Source: Takakia lepidozioides (lineage: Eukaryota > Streptophyta > Takakiopsida > Takakiales > Takakiaceae). From it: 64,000 nt of DNA. Within the stretch, counting starts at the first letter, position 1. Each line of letters opens with the position of its first letter. Below, in pieces: positions 23,001 to 37,100 of this stretch. The DNA lies in assembly GCA_030704615.1 (NCBI GenBank), contig CM060731.1, positions 55,780,256 to 55,844,255 of the forward strand, given 5' to 3'. A program made the position numbers and the translations under genes. The notes under the pieces were generated by a model that was not told the origin of the DNA, did not search any database, and saw only the letters and a program-made list of their open reading frames with translations.

Positions 23001-26000
23001 TCAAAGGTAGGCTCTCCCCCCGCCCCCCCCCCACCCCGAGTTTAAATTTCAGTCTACTGCCGAGGGTAGGTAGGCCCTTCAGATCATAAGGTCCCTGCCC
23101 ATGTCACAGACTGGAAACAAGTGCTGGGAAGTTTTATGCCTGACGTCATTTTCATCAGACAGACTTTGGGCATCAGACATGGCTTTGGACACAACCCCCT
23201 CCAGCTCAGCTTCATCCAGTAGGGCTGGACCAATATTCAGTTATTAGAAAATTTCTTCTACCCCTTTCTGCCAAGAGTTCACCTGCTAAACAGGTCTTAC
23301 TTCCGAGAACTATCGTCGATTATCTTAGGGTTTCTGGTATTAGACATGCAATTCAACTGACCCCACCATCTGAACTTGAATTCATCATGTTGAAAGCTAA
23401 GGGAGGTATGCGAAACTTGCACCAAAACAGCCACATTAGCTGTTCTAGACCAAGCCAACATGCTAATTTTGAGCACCGCAAATGAAATGAATTCTAGAGA
23501 CTTCGCATGGTCTGAATTGTTGACCACACAGCAGATGCGTACTCCAATACAGGCCTCATAATACAAAGAGAGAACCATAAAGAACAGAGAGAGACAAGGA
23601 AGATGAAGAAATGAGAGACAGGCAGGCAGAATTGTTGTACTTCACATGTTGCAGGGCTCAGATCTGACATGGACTCATCAGGAGTGGGTGTGTGTACGCC
23701 ATGGTTGTTCAGACGAGGCTATTCGAAAAATGCTGGCCACGTTGGATGACCCTTTCACTCGGTTTTTGGAGCCTGAGAAGTTTAAAAGCTTGCGGGTATG
23801 AGCTCTATTATAATGAACACTTCTTCAATTTATCCCTGCCTGTGCCCCTCCCGAAAATTGTATTTCTCTGACTGAAGTGGCAGTGTCTGTGTTTGGGTAA
23901 GGCAGTCAGGCACAAGTGGTGCTGTAACAGGCGTTGGGCTGGAAGTGGGCTTTGACATGAGCAATGCCAGCACTTCACTTGATGAGCTGGTGGTGGTGGC
24001 ACCTGTCATTGGAGGCCCCGCAGCACGTGCAGGGGTTCTCCCTGGAGATGTGATATTGGCCATTGATGGTGTCTCCACACAAGGCATGGGCCTCTATGAT
24101 GCTGCACAACGCCTTCAGTGAGCTTCCTCTCTTTTTGGTTGTAGCATGCGCGATGAACTTATTAGAGTGTGCTTGCTGAAACCTCGCCAGCACACTCTGC
24201 CCGATTTGGCGAGAAGGGGAGAGGTGGGGGACACCAGGGGAGGAGTATGGGCGTGAGTACCATCTGATAGAAATACATCTTGTGGACAAAACCTGTGGAG
24301 AAAGATCTTCACATTTGAACAAGAGATTGTACTCATAAGACGTTGTTTGCCGTAGCCTTGTGGCCATTGACCCCGCGCCCAGTTTGAGCGGGAACAAAAG
24401 GGACAGAACCTACCTCTGTCAGGGGCTGATGTTGGTAGTAAGACTTACCTCCATATAAAGAATTAATCCGGGTTTTCCAGATATCCTCTAGAAATCCCTT
24501 CACTCAAGCATCAATCTGCTGTGTGTGATTTTCCCAAAAACTAGGCCTCAGGAGGGCCTGGGCTTTTGGCTCAGCCTCGAGACTTTCAAAGTTGGTAAAC
24601 AGGGGTACAGGCACAATTCCCTTAATAGATTTGAAGAGAGCGTCTCTTTGGTGAGAGAACCCCGGACAGTGTATCAGAAAATGAATACTGTCTTCAGATT
24701 GCCCACACAACGGGCAATTGCACTCTCCCTTTCCTCTCTGCTTCTGTTTACTGTTCAAAGGTAGGCTTCCTGCCCTGAGTTTAAATTTCAGTCTAGTGCC
24801 GAGAGTGGGTAGACCCTTGAGGTCATCCAAGATGTCCTCCCCCATGTCACAGACTGGAAACAAGTTCAGGGAAATTTTCTGCCTAACTTCATTTTCATCA
24901 GACAATCTCATGGCAACAGACATGGCTGAGGACACTACAGCCTCTAAGTCAGATTTATCCAGCAGGGTCAAGACTTGCGGATCCAGGTCCAGGTCCTTGA
25001 GGATCTCTTCTACTCTCTTCTGCCAGGACTTAGCCTGTTTGACAGGGCGGTCCTGTTTCCAAGATATAGAGTCGATTAACTTAGGATATCTGGTGTTGGG
25101 CATATGTTGCAGCTGACCCCACCATCTGACCTTGAATTCATCTCGTCGGGAGCTTAAGGACGGAATGCCAAACTCACCCCGAACAGCCACATTGGCTGTT
25201 TTGGAGCATGCTGACATACACTCCTTAAGCACCCCCACTTGAATGGATTCTAGAGACTTAGCCTGGTTGGAGTTATCAACCCATATAGCAGATGTGTACT
25301 CCAAGGCAGGTCTAATAACGCGACAAAGCATGGTTTTCTTAACCTCCGAGTTGACCCCTCTGCAGTGGAAAAATTCATTGAGCCCCAGAGCTTTGCCCTT
25401 GCCAGTTTGAACAACTTTCCGGATATGTGCATCCCAATTACAATTGGAGGAGAAATTGTAGTTCAGATAGAAAAGGTCTAGAACAAGAGAGACCAAAAAC
25501 TTAACCATTGCATAAAGGCAGAATGCCTCATGCAGTAAGCCCCTCTGCACTCGGGGTTTACAAGTTAAAAGGAACGTACTTATGAGACATTGTTTGCCGG
25601 AGCTAACAAGAAATGAAATGAAATGAAATGGTACTTTATAACGTCCGCGGAACGCTCATAGAGCTTATGGGACAAAATGGAAACATGAGAGAGGAACAAG
25701 TCCAGAAACCACAATTAATGTTCTAGCGAATGTCGAAGGGTGAAGGCCTCGTGCAGGTAGGCTGCCAAGCATTTTTTATCCTCATAGTGGAAGACATCAG
25801 TGAGAGTTTGGGTTCCACTGAATAAACAGTGGAATCTCCCACGGATCTCGTAGTATAGAGGGCAGTAGAAGAAGAAGTGTGCTTCAGTTTCGATTTCCTG
25901 GCTGCGCCCTATGCAAGCTGGACATAGGCGGTCCTCCCGTTGCAGGTTTTCCCATCTGCCAGTCTCTATCGGTAGGTTGTGGGAACCCACCCTGAACCGC

Positions 26001-29000
26001 CCCAATGCCCTCAGGAGGGAAGGAGATAAGGATGCTGAAAGGTAATTTGGTCTCAAGATTCTATTGTCGCGGAGCACCAAGAGTGTCTCTCGATAGAAGT
26101 GGAGCTTTGTTGTGAGATTGGGTAGCTTCCAAGTTCTCTGGACATGTAATTCCATAAGCTCTCTCCTAATGAGTCTGTTGCGGTCATGTCTGGACGTGAT
26201 GTCCACCTCATCTGGATTCATTGGTAATAGGAAAGCAGTAGAAAGTCCGTTACGTTGAAATAAACAGGTAACTGAATGTTGAAGAGCATTTTGTGTGCAA
26301 AAATTTCTGGCAATCCAATGCCTGAACTCCACTAATAATGGAGGAGCTGTATGTGCAAAACAGGGGTCCAGTTCATTCCCAGGTGGAACTGACTCTACTG
26401 AACAGAGACACAACAAGTCCGAAGACTATAACCGTTTTGTAAGTGATACGCCTCAAGTTTGCATCTTTCCCTTTCATTTTCTGTTTGAAGTGCTTCATTC
26501 ATTTGAGTATTCAAGGACAATGACACCATATGTAAGAAATGAAATGAAATGAAATGGTGCTTTATAACGTCCGTGGAAAGCTCATAGAGCTTAAGGGACA
26601 AAATGGAAAGAAAAACATGAGACAGGAAACCAGAGTCAGAGATAAGCACTATTGTTCGAGTGATTGTCTAAGGGTGAATGCCTCGTGCAGGTAGGCTGCC
26701 AAGCATTTCTGATCTAAATAGTGAAAGATCTCAGTGAGATTGTACTCATAAGACGTTGTTTGCCGTAGCCTTGTGGCCATTGACCCCGCGCCCAGTTTGA
26801 GCGGGAACAAAAGGGACAGAACCTACCTTTGTCAGGGGCTGACGTTGGTAGTAAGACTTACCTCCATATAAAGAATTAATCCGGGTTTTCCAGATATCCT
26901 CTAGAAATCCCTTCACACAAGCATCAATCTGCTGTGTGTGATTTGCCCAAAAACTAGGCCTCAGGAGGGCCTGGGCTTTTGGCTCAGCCTCGAGACTTTC
27001 AAAGTTGGTAAACAGGGGTACAGGCACAATTCCCTTGATAGATTTGAAGAGAGCGTCTCTTTGGTGAGAGAACCCCGGACAGTGTATCAGAAAATGAATA
27101 CTGTCTTCAGATTGCCCACACAACGGGCAATTGCACTCTCCCTTTCCTCTCTGCTTCTGTTTGCTGTTCAAAGGTAGGCTTCCTGCCCTGAGTTTAAATT
27201 TCAGTCTAGTGCCGAGAGTGGGTAGACCCTTGAGGTCATCCAAGATGTCCTCCCCCATGTCACAGACTGGAAACAAGTTCAGGGAAGTTTTCTGCCTAAC
27301 TTCATTTTCATCAGACAATCTCATGGCAACAGACATGGCTGAGGACACTACAGCCTCTAAGTCAGATTTATCCAGCAGGGTCAAGACTTGCGGATCCAGG
27401 TCCAGGTCCTTGAGGATCTCTTCTACTCTCTTCTGCCAGGACTTAGCCTGTTTGACAGGGCGGTCCTGTTTCCAAGATATAGAGTCGATTAACTTAGGAT
27501 ATCTGGTGTTGGGCATATGTTGCAGCTGACCCCACCATCTGACCTTGAATTCATCTCGTCGGGAGCTTAAGGACGGAATGCCAAACTCACCCCGAACAGC
27601 CACATTGGCTGTTTTGGAGCATGCTGACATACACTCCTTAAGCACCCCCACTTGAATGGATTCTAGAGACTTAGCCTGGTTGGAGTTATCAACCCATATA
27701 GCAGATGCGTACTCCAAGGCAGGTCTAATAACGCGACAAAGCATGGTTTTCTTAACCTCAGAGGTGACCCCTCTGCAGTGGAAAAATTTAGTGAGCCCCA
27801 GAGCTTTGCCCTTGCCAGTTTGAACAACTTTCCGGATATGTGCATCCCAATTACAATTGGAGGAGAACTCAACGCCCAGGTAAGTGTAGGAAGGGAGGAC
27901 CGGGATCTCTTGGCTACCCCACTGCCACTTAAGATCACTTCCTCCCTCTCCTCTGTCGTTGAATGCTACCACTGCACATTTGCTGACATTAGCCTCTAGC
28001 CCCCAAAGATCAAAGTATCTCTTCGCGCAATCAATCAACTCCTGGAGATTGGTTGGAGTCTCCCCTATGCCTGTGAAGTCATCCACAAACATAAGGGCTG
28101 GTATGGTGGTATCACCCACCCTTAACCCAAATCCCTCACTTTCCACATCCTCGAGGAGTTGATTGATGAAAACATTGAAGAGCAGAGGGGAGAGAGTACA
28201 TCCTTGAGCTACACCTTGGTCTATGTCAAAGAAGTTGGACTTCTGTCCGTTAACAGTGACACAGCTTTTGGTGTGAGCATACAAGTTGTGGACAACTCTC
28301 CACATCTTTCCCTTGATCCCACAAGACCAGAGGCGGAACCATAGGCCATCCCTCCACACTGTGTCAACAAAATGAGGGAGAGCCTCTTGCAAGGCCTGGA
28401 CGTACTCAGCCTTGACCTCCTCATTGTGGAATTTTTCTATGCGCCACTTCCGAATCGAACGTTTCACAGATCTCTTGGTGGTGGGAAAACACCTTTTGAT
28501 CTCAGTCCAAACCAGGAAGTGGTCAGAGGTACCAATATCAGTTCTGTCGATCAACACATTGGCACACTGGGGGAACAAAATTTTGTCCATTATGATATAG
28601 TCCACAATGGAACGTTCCCCAGTTTGGGGTTTCTCACGAGTCCACTGCACTTGGTCACCTCATGTCCTGTTATTCAAGGTCAAAAGCTGAAGCTCTTCTA
28701 GACAGTTAATTAACCGTCTGCCATTAGAATTCAGCTCGTCCTCACCAAAAGGTCCAATGATATCGTCCTGATGGATCCCTTGGCCCACCCGGGCATTGAA
28801 GTCCCCCAATAGTACCACCTGACCTTTGGCAAGGAACGAAGCACAGTCCAGCTTTACATCTTCGAAGGCCTTGTCTGCGTCAGCACTAAGGGTCCCCTCT
28901 GTGGGCATGTAAACACAACCAACAAAGAGGTCCTTTGTACTCATGCCGCCCTTCAAATTCAGTTTTAGCCAGATACTATGCTCGTACCTCAAACCCTTGT

Positions 29001-32000
29001 TGATAATTTCACAATTATCAAACAAGAAATCACGGACAAAGAATCCAACCCCTTTTTGACCGCGTTTGGCAGAGGCTGCCTTGAGAGTACACATCTTACC
29101 TGCCCATTTATAACCAATGACATCTCCAACCAGTTTATCCGACGTTTCCCATGTTTCTTGCCCAGCACAGATATGAATATCATTAGTCCGAAGAACTTGT
29201 CCCACTTCAAGTTGTTTCCTTTGGTTGGTCAACCCTGAGAAGTTGAAAGTGGCCAGCCGCAAGCCAGCCCTTTGCGTGTGAATTGTTTGTCGTCTAGGTA
29301 GCTTGTGATTGCTCCTGGACGGCCAACCGTTCTGTAAAGGGGGGACAGTTACCCCATGTGTAGATTTTGCTCGTCTTGTGTAAACTTTGAGAATTGGTAA
29401 ACCATTCAGGGTACCAAATCTTTCAGTTACACGACGCACAGGCTCCGCACACATAGGGGCAGATTGTCCGTCAGACTGCTTGGGGACAATTACCCCGTGT
29501 ATAGATTTTGCTCGTCTTGTGTAGACTTTGAGGATTGGTAAACCATTTAGAGTACCAAATCCTTCAGTTACACGACATTCAGGCTCTGCACACTTAGGGA
29601 CAGATTGTCCATCTGACGGCTTGGGGACAATTACCCCATGTATAGAATTTGTTCGTCTTGTGTAAACCTTGAGGATTGGTAAACCATTCAGAGTACCAAA
29701 TCCTTCAGATTCAGGACGTTCAGGTTCCGTACACTTAGGGGCATCTTGTCCTTCTGGCTGTTTGGATTCAACCTCATCCAGAGCATCAAACCGATTAGAA
29801 ACTCTCAAGTTGAAGTTGTTGCCCTTGGTTGTCTTCCTAGAGCGCCCCATTGAATCACCAATGTCTAAGACCGCTCTCCAGCCAGTCAAGGGACGAACTT
29901 CTTTGAGATTGAATTGATGCGGGACTCTATTAGAAGCACTTTTGGTCATTGCAACCTTCAACGTACCCCTGTTATCAAGTCTCGAGATGGTACCATTAGC
30001 CATGAAATCCAAGCCTAAGCTAGAGCATGTAGTTTTAAAGGACACATCGTCCATCCTGGGATTCACCCCAAAAACTACACATGAAGCCCTAGATTTGGCA
30101 TAAGTAACCAATTCCCAGGGATCACCCTGAGGAGTGTTGATGTTGATAGGAGCTAAATTTTTGATTGTGTTTGCAGGCCATAAGTTTAAGCACAGGAACC
30201 CACCCGAGCCCAAGTGCCGAGTATGCTAGACAGAGCATACGACTGCCCGATTTGGGCGGAGGGGCTGCCCCCAAGCGGTAGGAGTCCGCTTGTTACCATT
30301 CAGAGATCACACTCCAGGGAGTTGCAGGGAATGGCCCGTGTAGGCATATTCTAAAGAGGGAAAGGCCCCAAGCTTTCCAACTAAATCCAATGCACTACCT
30401 TACCTGAAGCAAAGCGCTTCAGGTCGAAACAAACAAGGACACGAGGTCACAAGGCCGGCATTTAGTCACAGAAACATTAATGTACTCCCGTTTCAAGTCC
30501 ACCCAATGTCAATAGGCTTCCTAGAGGACAGGGAGAGGAGACCTCAGTGAGAGATTGGGTTCCACGGAATAGACAATGGAATCTCCCACGGATCGCATAG
30601 TATAGAGGGCAATAGAAGAAGAAGTGTTCTTCAGTTTCAATTTCCTGGTTGCGCCCTGTGCAAGTTGGACAGAGGCGGTCCTCCCGCTGCAGGTTTTCCC
30701 ATCTGCCAGTCTCTATCCGTAGGTTGTGGGAGTCTACCCTGAACCGCCCCAAGCCCTCAGGAGAGAAGGAGATAAAGAGGCCGAAAGGTAATTGGGCCGC
30801 AAGATTCTATCATCTCGGAGGACCAAGAATGTTTCTCGATAGAAATGGAGCTTTGTCGTGAGGTTGGGTAACTTCCAAGTTCTCCTGACATGTAGCGCCA
30901 TGAGCTCCTTTCTAATGAGTTGGTTGCGGTCACTCACCTTGAAATAGACAATTGATCCGAGTTTCCAGATATCCTCTAGAAATCCCTTCACACAAATCTG
31001 CTGTGTGCTTGCCACACATACACCTTGGTGTTAGTTTTCCTCCAACTGTAATCAGGAAGCGCATATACGAAAAGTTCTTCAATCTGGCAAGCACAATGCG
31101 TTGGGTCTTACTAAAACTTTTCGCTGCAGAGGGATCAACTCTGAAGTAAGAAAACCATGCTTTGCCACGTCCTTAGGCCTACCTTGGACTACGCATCTGC
31201 AGTGTGGGTTGGTAACTCCAACCAGGCTAAGTCTCTAGAATCCATTCGAGTGTGGGGGCTCAAGGAGTGCATATCAGCATGCTCCAAAACAGCTAATGTG
31301 GCTGTTCGGGGTGAGTTTGGCATTCCTCCCTTAAGCTCCCAACGAGATGAAGTCAAGGTCAGATGGTGGGGTCAGCTGCCACGTATGACTACTATCAGAT
31401 ATCATAAGTCAATCAACACAATATGTTGGAAGCAGGAACGTACTGGCGGAAGAGGGTAGAAGAGAACAACCTCCAGACTCCAGTTCAACCTTGGGACGAG
31501 TACGTATAACTCTGCAAAACATCTTGCCAACTGCATTGAGAAGCGGGATACCTCGATAGTTCCCCGGCTCTTCTCTGCCACCTTTCTTGTGTGGATTGAC
31601 ATTACCCCGTCACCAGCGAAAGGGGATCATTTCAGTCCTCCAGATAAGATTAAAGAGAAGTACACGCAGTGGCCTTGTGAGAAAGCCCAAACTAGGGAAC
31701 AATCCATTGTGGATTTTATCATTGTGGAATTTGTTTCCCCAGAGTGCCAATGTGTTGATTGAAAGAACTGATATTGGTACCTCTGACCACTTTCAAGAGG
31801 CTCCCTCACTTTGTCCATTCGCTCCAAGATCTTCAGTCCTGCTCTGGTGATGCAAGAAATGACATCCAAAGAGCAGTATATTCTTGGGAGAGTTTCGTCT
31901 CGTCTCTGGCTGACAACATCATTGGGAGGAACTAATTGTCTGCGGTAGAGCTGTTAATTGGTGGACCAATTAGATCAAACTCAAAATAGTGTTCTTGGCA

Positions 32001-34077
32001 GAAATTCTAGGTCTAACAGTGAGGGGTCCCCTGAAGAATGGAAGGACACAGTTGAAAAAACTGTTCAGCCCTGATGAAGTGGAGTATATTTCAAAGGGTT
32101 ACAACAGTCTCAGTTCTTCTGAGATTGTGGAAGCAATTGAGCATTTGAACGGATATAAAGCTGGTGGACCCGATGGCATAGTCAACAAGCTTATCAAGCA
32201 TGGTGGCGACCCCATGATAGAAGGTCTCCTTTTGACCTATTATTCATGTCAAAAGTTGAAGATCTACCAGGCAGTTTTTTAACCGTCTTCCATCAGAATT
32301 CAGCTCGTCCTCACCAGAAGGCCCAATGGTATCATCCTGGTGAAGACCTTTACCCACCCATGCATTAAAGTTACGCAATAAGACCACCTCGCCTTTGGCA
32401 AGGAACTTAGCACAGTCCAGCTTTACGTCTGCGAAGGCTTTATCTGGATCAGCACTAAGGGTCCTCTCTGTGGGCATGTAAACACAACCCACAAAGAGGT
32501 CCTTCCTACTCATGCTGCCCTTCAATTTCAGTTTCAGCCAGATAGTGTGCTCATACCGCAAATCCTTGTTGATAATCTCATAATTGCTACACAAGAAATC
32601 TAGGACAAAGAAGAAACACCCTTTTTACCACGCTTGGCAGAGGCCAACTTAAGCACACACATCTTACCGAACCACCTATAACCATTGACATCTCCAACTG
32701 GTTTGTCCGAAGTTTCCGATGTCTCTTGCCCTGCACAGATATGAATACCATTTGCCTGAAGTACTTGCCCACTTCAAATTGTTTCCCTTTGGCTGATCAG
32801 CCCCGAGAAGTTGAAAGTGCCAGCTGCAAGCCAGCATTTTGCATATGGATTGTTTGCCCGTCTAGGTAGCCTATGATTGCTCCTGGACGACCAACCAATC
32901 TGCAAAGGGGTGCCAATTACTCGGCGTGTGGATTTTGATCGTCTTGTGTAAACTTTGAGAATTGGCAAACTGGAGGGGAAACTCTCCAACTAAATCCGAT
33001 GGACTACCTTACCCGGAGCAGAGTGCTTCGGGTCAAAACAAACAAAGACACTAGGTCTTACAGAGACCTTTAACTACTCCCATCTCAAGTCCTCTGAATA
33101 GCAACAGGCTTCCTAGAGGGCAGGGAGAGAGAATGTACTCATAAGACGCTGTTTGCCGGAGCCTCAGAGAGAGATTGTACTCATAAGACGCTATTTGCCG
33201 TAGCCTTGTGGCCATTGACCCCGCGCCCAGTTTGAGCGGGAACAAAAGGGACAGAACCTACCTCTGTCAGGGGCTGACGTTGGTAGTAAGACTTACCTTC
33301 ATATATAGAATTAATCTGGGTTTTCCAGATATCCTCTAGAAATCCCTTCACACAAGCATCAATCTGCTGTGTGTGATTTGCCCAAAAACTAGGCCTCAGG
33401 AGGGCCTGGGCTTTTGGCTCAGCCTCGAGACTTTCAAAGTTGGTAAACAGGGGTACAGGCACAATTCCCTTAATAGATTTGAAGAGAGCGTCTCTTTGGT
33501 GAGAGAACCCCGGACAGTGTATCAGAAAATGAATACTGTCTTCAGACTGCCCACACAACGGGCAATTGCACTCTCCCTTTCCTCTCTGCTTCTGTTTGCT
33601 GTTCAAAGGTAGGCTTCCTGCCCTGAGTTTAAATTTCAGTCTAGTGCCGAGAGTGGGTAGACCCTTGAGGTCATCCAAGATGTCCTCCCCCATGTCACAG
33701 ACTGGAAACAAGTTCAGGGAAGTTTTCTGCCTAACTTCATTTTCATCAGACAACCTCATGGCAACAGACATGGCTTTGGACACTACAGCCTCTAAGTCAG
33801 ATTTATCCAGCAGGGTCAAGACTTGCGGATCCAGGTCCAGGTCCTTGAGGATCTCTTCTACTCTCTTCTGCCAGGACTTAGCCTGTTTGACAGGGCGGTC
33901 CTGTTTCCAAGATATAGAGTCGATTAACTTAGGATATCTGGTGTTGGGCATCTGTTGCAGCTAACCCCACCATCTGACCTTGAATTCATCTCGTCGGGAG
34001 CTTAAGGACGGAATGCCAAACTCACCCCGAACAGCCACATTGGCTGTTTTGGAGCATGCTGACATACATACATAGTT

Positions 34078-34117
<40 letters not shown>

Positions 34118-37100
34118 GAGATTGAGGGGGCAGAGATAGAGATGGAGGTATAAAGATACATCTGTATTTTAAGTAGAGACCATTTTGTTGATTTTCTGTG
34201 ACAGGAGGGAAAGGGTCACATTGAACCCAGTTACATGGCGGCTATGTGAGGTTCCAAGGGTTGGAGAGGCATCACAAAAACTTGGCTACATACGCTTAAG
34301 CACCTTCAACCAAAACTCTGCTCGTGTGTTCTGTCATCCTTGGCTCTTTGTTATCTCTGTTTTATTGATTCTGTTGCTTTCTAGTAGGAAGAGGTGACAT
34401 AGGGCTAGTCATGTCAAGACTAGAAAGTCTGAATCAGATTGCTTCTTCTAATAGTAGACATGATCAGCCTTGAAAAGGCTCCATCGACCAACCCCAATAG
34501 CAACTAGCAATGTGAAGATCAAGGCCTTTTGAGTTTATATGTTGGTTTTGCTTACAAGACCACCTAAAGGTACAGTAAACAACTTCAAGATAGAAGATCA
34601 GATAGTGGCTCAAGTCTGTGGATTCAAACCAACTTTACAGGAAGACTACAACCATCTTTTGTTAAAACAAGAGCAAGTGGGTGAAAGGGTGGCCATAAGT
34701 TGCATCAACCACCTTATTAAAAGTAACTAGGAATTGAATACCAACCCATAAGGGTGTGTAGTTCAGGTTAGTCGGTACCTTTAAACCTTTTCGAACACCC
34801 TAGGAAGAAGTAGAAGTTGTCAATGCTAATTGGAAAGAGTTCTACAGGTCTGTAGAAGGATCATGAAGGTCTCTCGTGTTCCTTCTCAAAAAATAGAAAT
34901 GTCAAGTTGGGAAAACCCAAGTTATAGCTTTGAGGGGTGTGTTGGTACTACAACCTCTTATAAGGTCAAAAAGCAGCCAACCATGGAGGACAAAGGCTAA
35001 CACAACAATGATTAGCTTCCAGGCTCTTCTGCGGTCCTGCGAAGGAGTCGAACTTAAAAGCAAGGGTTAGACCCTCACCTGGTCCAAAAGAAAACAACTT
35101 TATAACACCATGGGCCCTGAGGACGTATAGGACAAGTAGGACAATGAATAAACAGTATCAAAAGACTCCAAAACCATTGCCCTGAGAGAAATGAAATGAA
35201 ATGAAATGGTGCTTTATAACGTCCGCGGAAAGTTCATCGAGCTTATGGGACAAAATGGAAGAAAACATGAGAGAGGAACAAATCCAGAAACCACAATTAA
35301 TGTTCTAGCAATTGTCTAAGGGTGAAGGCCTCGTGCAGGTAGGCTGCCAAGCATTTTGAGAGATTGTACTCATAAGACGTTCTTTGCCGTAGCCTTGTGG
35401 CCATTGACCCCGCGCCCAGTTTGAGCGGGAACAAAAGGGACAGAACCTACCTCTGTCAGGGGCTGACGTTGGTACTTACCTCCATATAAAGAATTAATCC
35501 GGGTTTTCCAGATATCCTCTAGAAATCCCTTCACACAAGCATCAATCTGCTGTGTGTGATTTTCCCAAAAACTAGGCCTCAGGAGGGCCTGGGCTTTTGG
35601 CTCAGCCTCGAGACTTTCAAAGTTGGTAAACAGGGGTACAGGCACAATTCCCTTGATAGATTTGAAGAGAGCGTCTCTTTGGTGAGAGAACCCCGGACAG
35701 TGTATCAGAAAATGAATACTGTCTTCAGATTGCCCACACAACGGGCAATTGCACTCTCCCTTTCCTCTCTGCTTCTGTTTGCTGTTCAAAGGTAGGCTTC
35801 CTGCCCTGAGTTTAAATTTCAGTCTAGTGCCGAGAGTGGGTAGACCCTTGAGGTCATCCAAGATGTACTCCCCCATGTCACAGACTGGAAACAAGTTCAG
35901 GGAAGTTTTCTGCCTAACTTCATTTTCATCAGACAATCTCATGGCAACAGACATGGCTGAGGACACTACAGCCTCTAAGTCAGATTTATCCAGCAGGGTC
36001 AAGACTTGCGGATCCAGGTCCATTTTGAGAGAGAAAGGGAGGAACTTCACAATGTCAACAGGAAGCTCAAAGAGAAAGCAAGAAATGGGTTCTGTCAGAG
36101 GCCAAATGGGCCCAATGGACACTGCATAATAGAACAACACAGCACCATCTCATTGACTTCCTCCTGCAAATGTTGGCTATGAGATGCATTAAGACTTACC
36201 CTTGATGGTATTGACCCCATTGGATATTGACCCTCCTGTTATTATTATATCTAAGTATCAAAATCCAAATATAGTTTGAATACAAGGAAAGCAAATTCAT
36301 ACGGTTTGGAGTTTGGACACGTGTTAGAAAATCCAATGTGGTTTCCAGCATTGCTCCTTTATTTGGCTACAGATGTGACACTGCCACATGTGTCTACAAC
36401 AGGACAGAGAAAGAAAAATAAGAACAATTTTTATGACATCCTTGGGGCTGGAAGGACGCAAGGGTGCATGCAACAACCAAAGAAGAAAGAGAAGAGAGAA
36501 AGAGAGCTGCACTTATTAGTCTTTGCTTCACAAGCCTTGTGGTCATATGCTACATACCTGTTTGGGCAGCACAGAGGAGAAAAAGAAAGAGAATTGTGTT
36601 GTGGCGGGGGGAGGAAGGGGGATGATGAGAAAACTGAAACTGGGCAATACAGGGGCGGTAAAGCATGCCATTGAGAATCTACAAGGCAGTGGGGCAACCG
36701 CTTTTGTGCTTGACATCCGAAATAACAGGTAACTGTTCTTTCTTCAATTGAAAGATGCATCACCGCGATGGGTTTTTTAATCCTTGTGGATGGTTGTGGC
36801 TTGAACACTGCTTGGTGAGGCGAAAGTCTGTCCTGTGTCATTGCCAATCAGTCCTCCCCCCTCCCCAGTCGAACCTTGCCTCCGCATAGTCCATGGTTTT
36901 CACTAAGATTCATTTAGTTTCCACTGGTGCCTTGGCTTGCTTTGTTTTGGTTGTGAAGCTGGCCTGTGCCCTTTGCTAGCATGTTGTGCCCTTTGGGGAG
37001 TTTCTCTATGTTCTGTTGGTGTCTTTTAAATGGATGACAGATCGATTGACAATGCAAGTAAGCATGAGACAAACAAAAGAAAAGACGGCCATGGAGGTTG

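Noticed and set aside
23655-23712. In-frame extension upstream of the CTPA exon at 23713
   Set aside because: It follows a TTGCAG and is open, but it would break the phase from 20755 and has no CtpA similarity; TTGTTCAG at 23712 restores both.
24525-25116. Recurring plus-strand frames (79 and 132 residues) in every LINE-1F 3' end
   Set aside because: They are antisense shadows of the LINE C-terminal region; they recur because the LINE recurs.
34076-34110. CRISPR-like or regulatory repeat near a CTPA exon
   Set aside because: It is a plain GA microsatellite with no spacers, in a eukaryotic intron.
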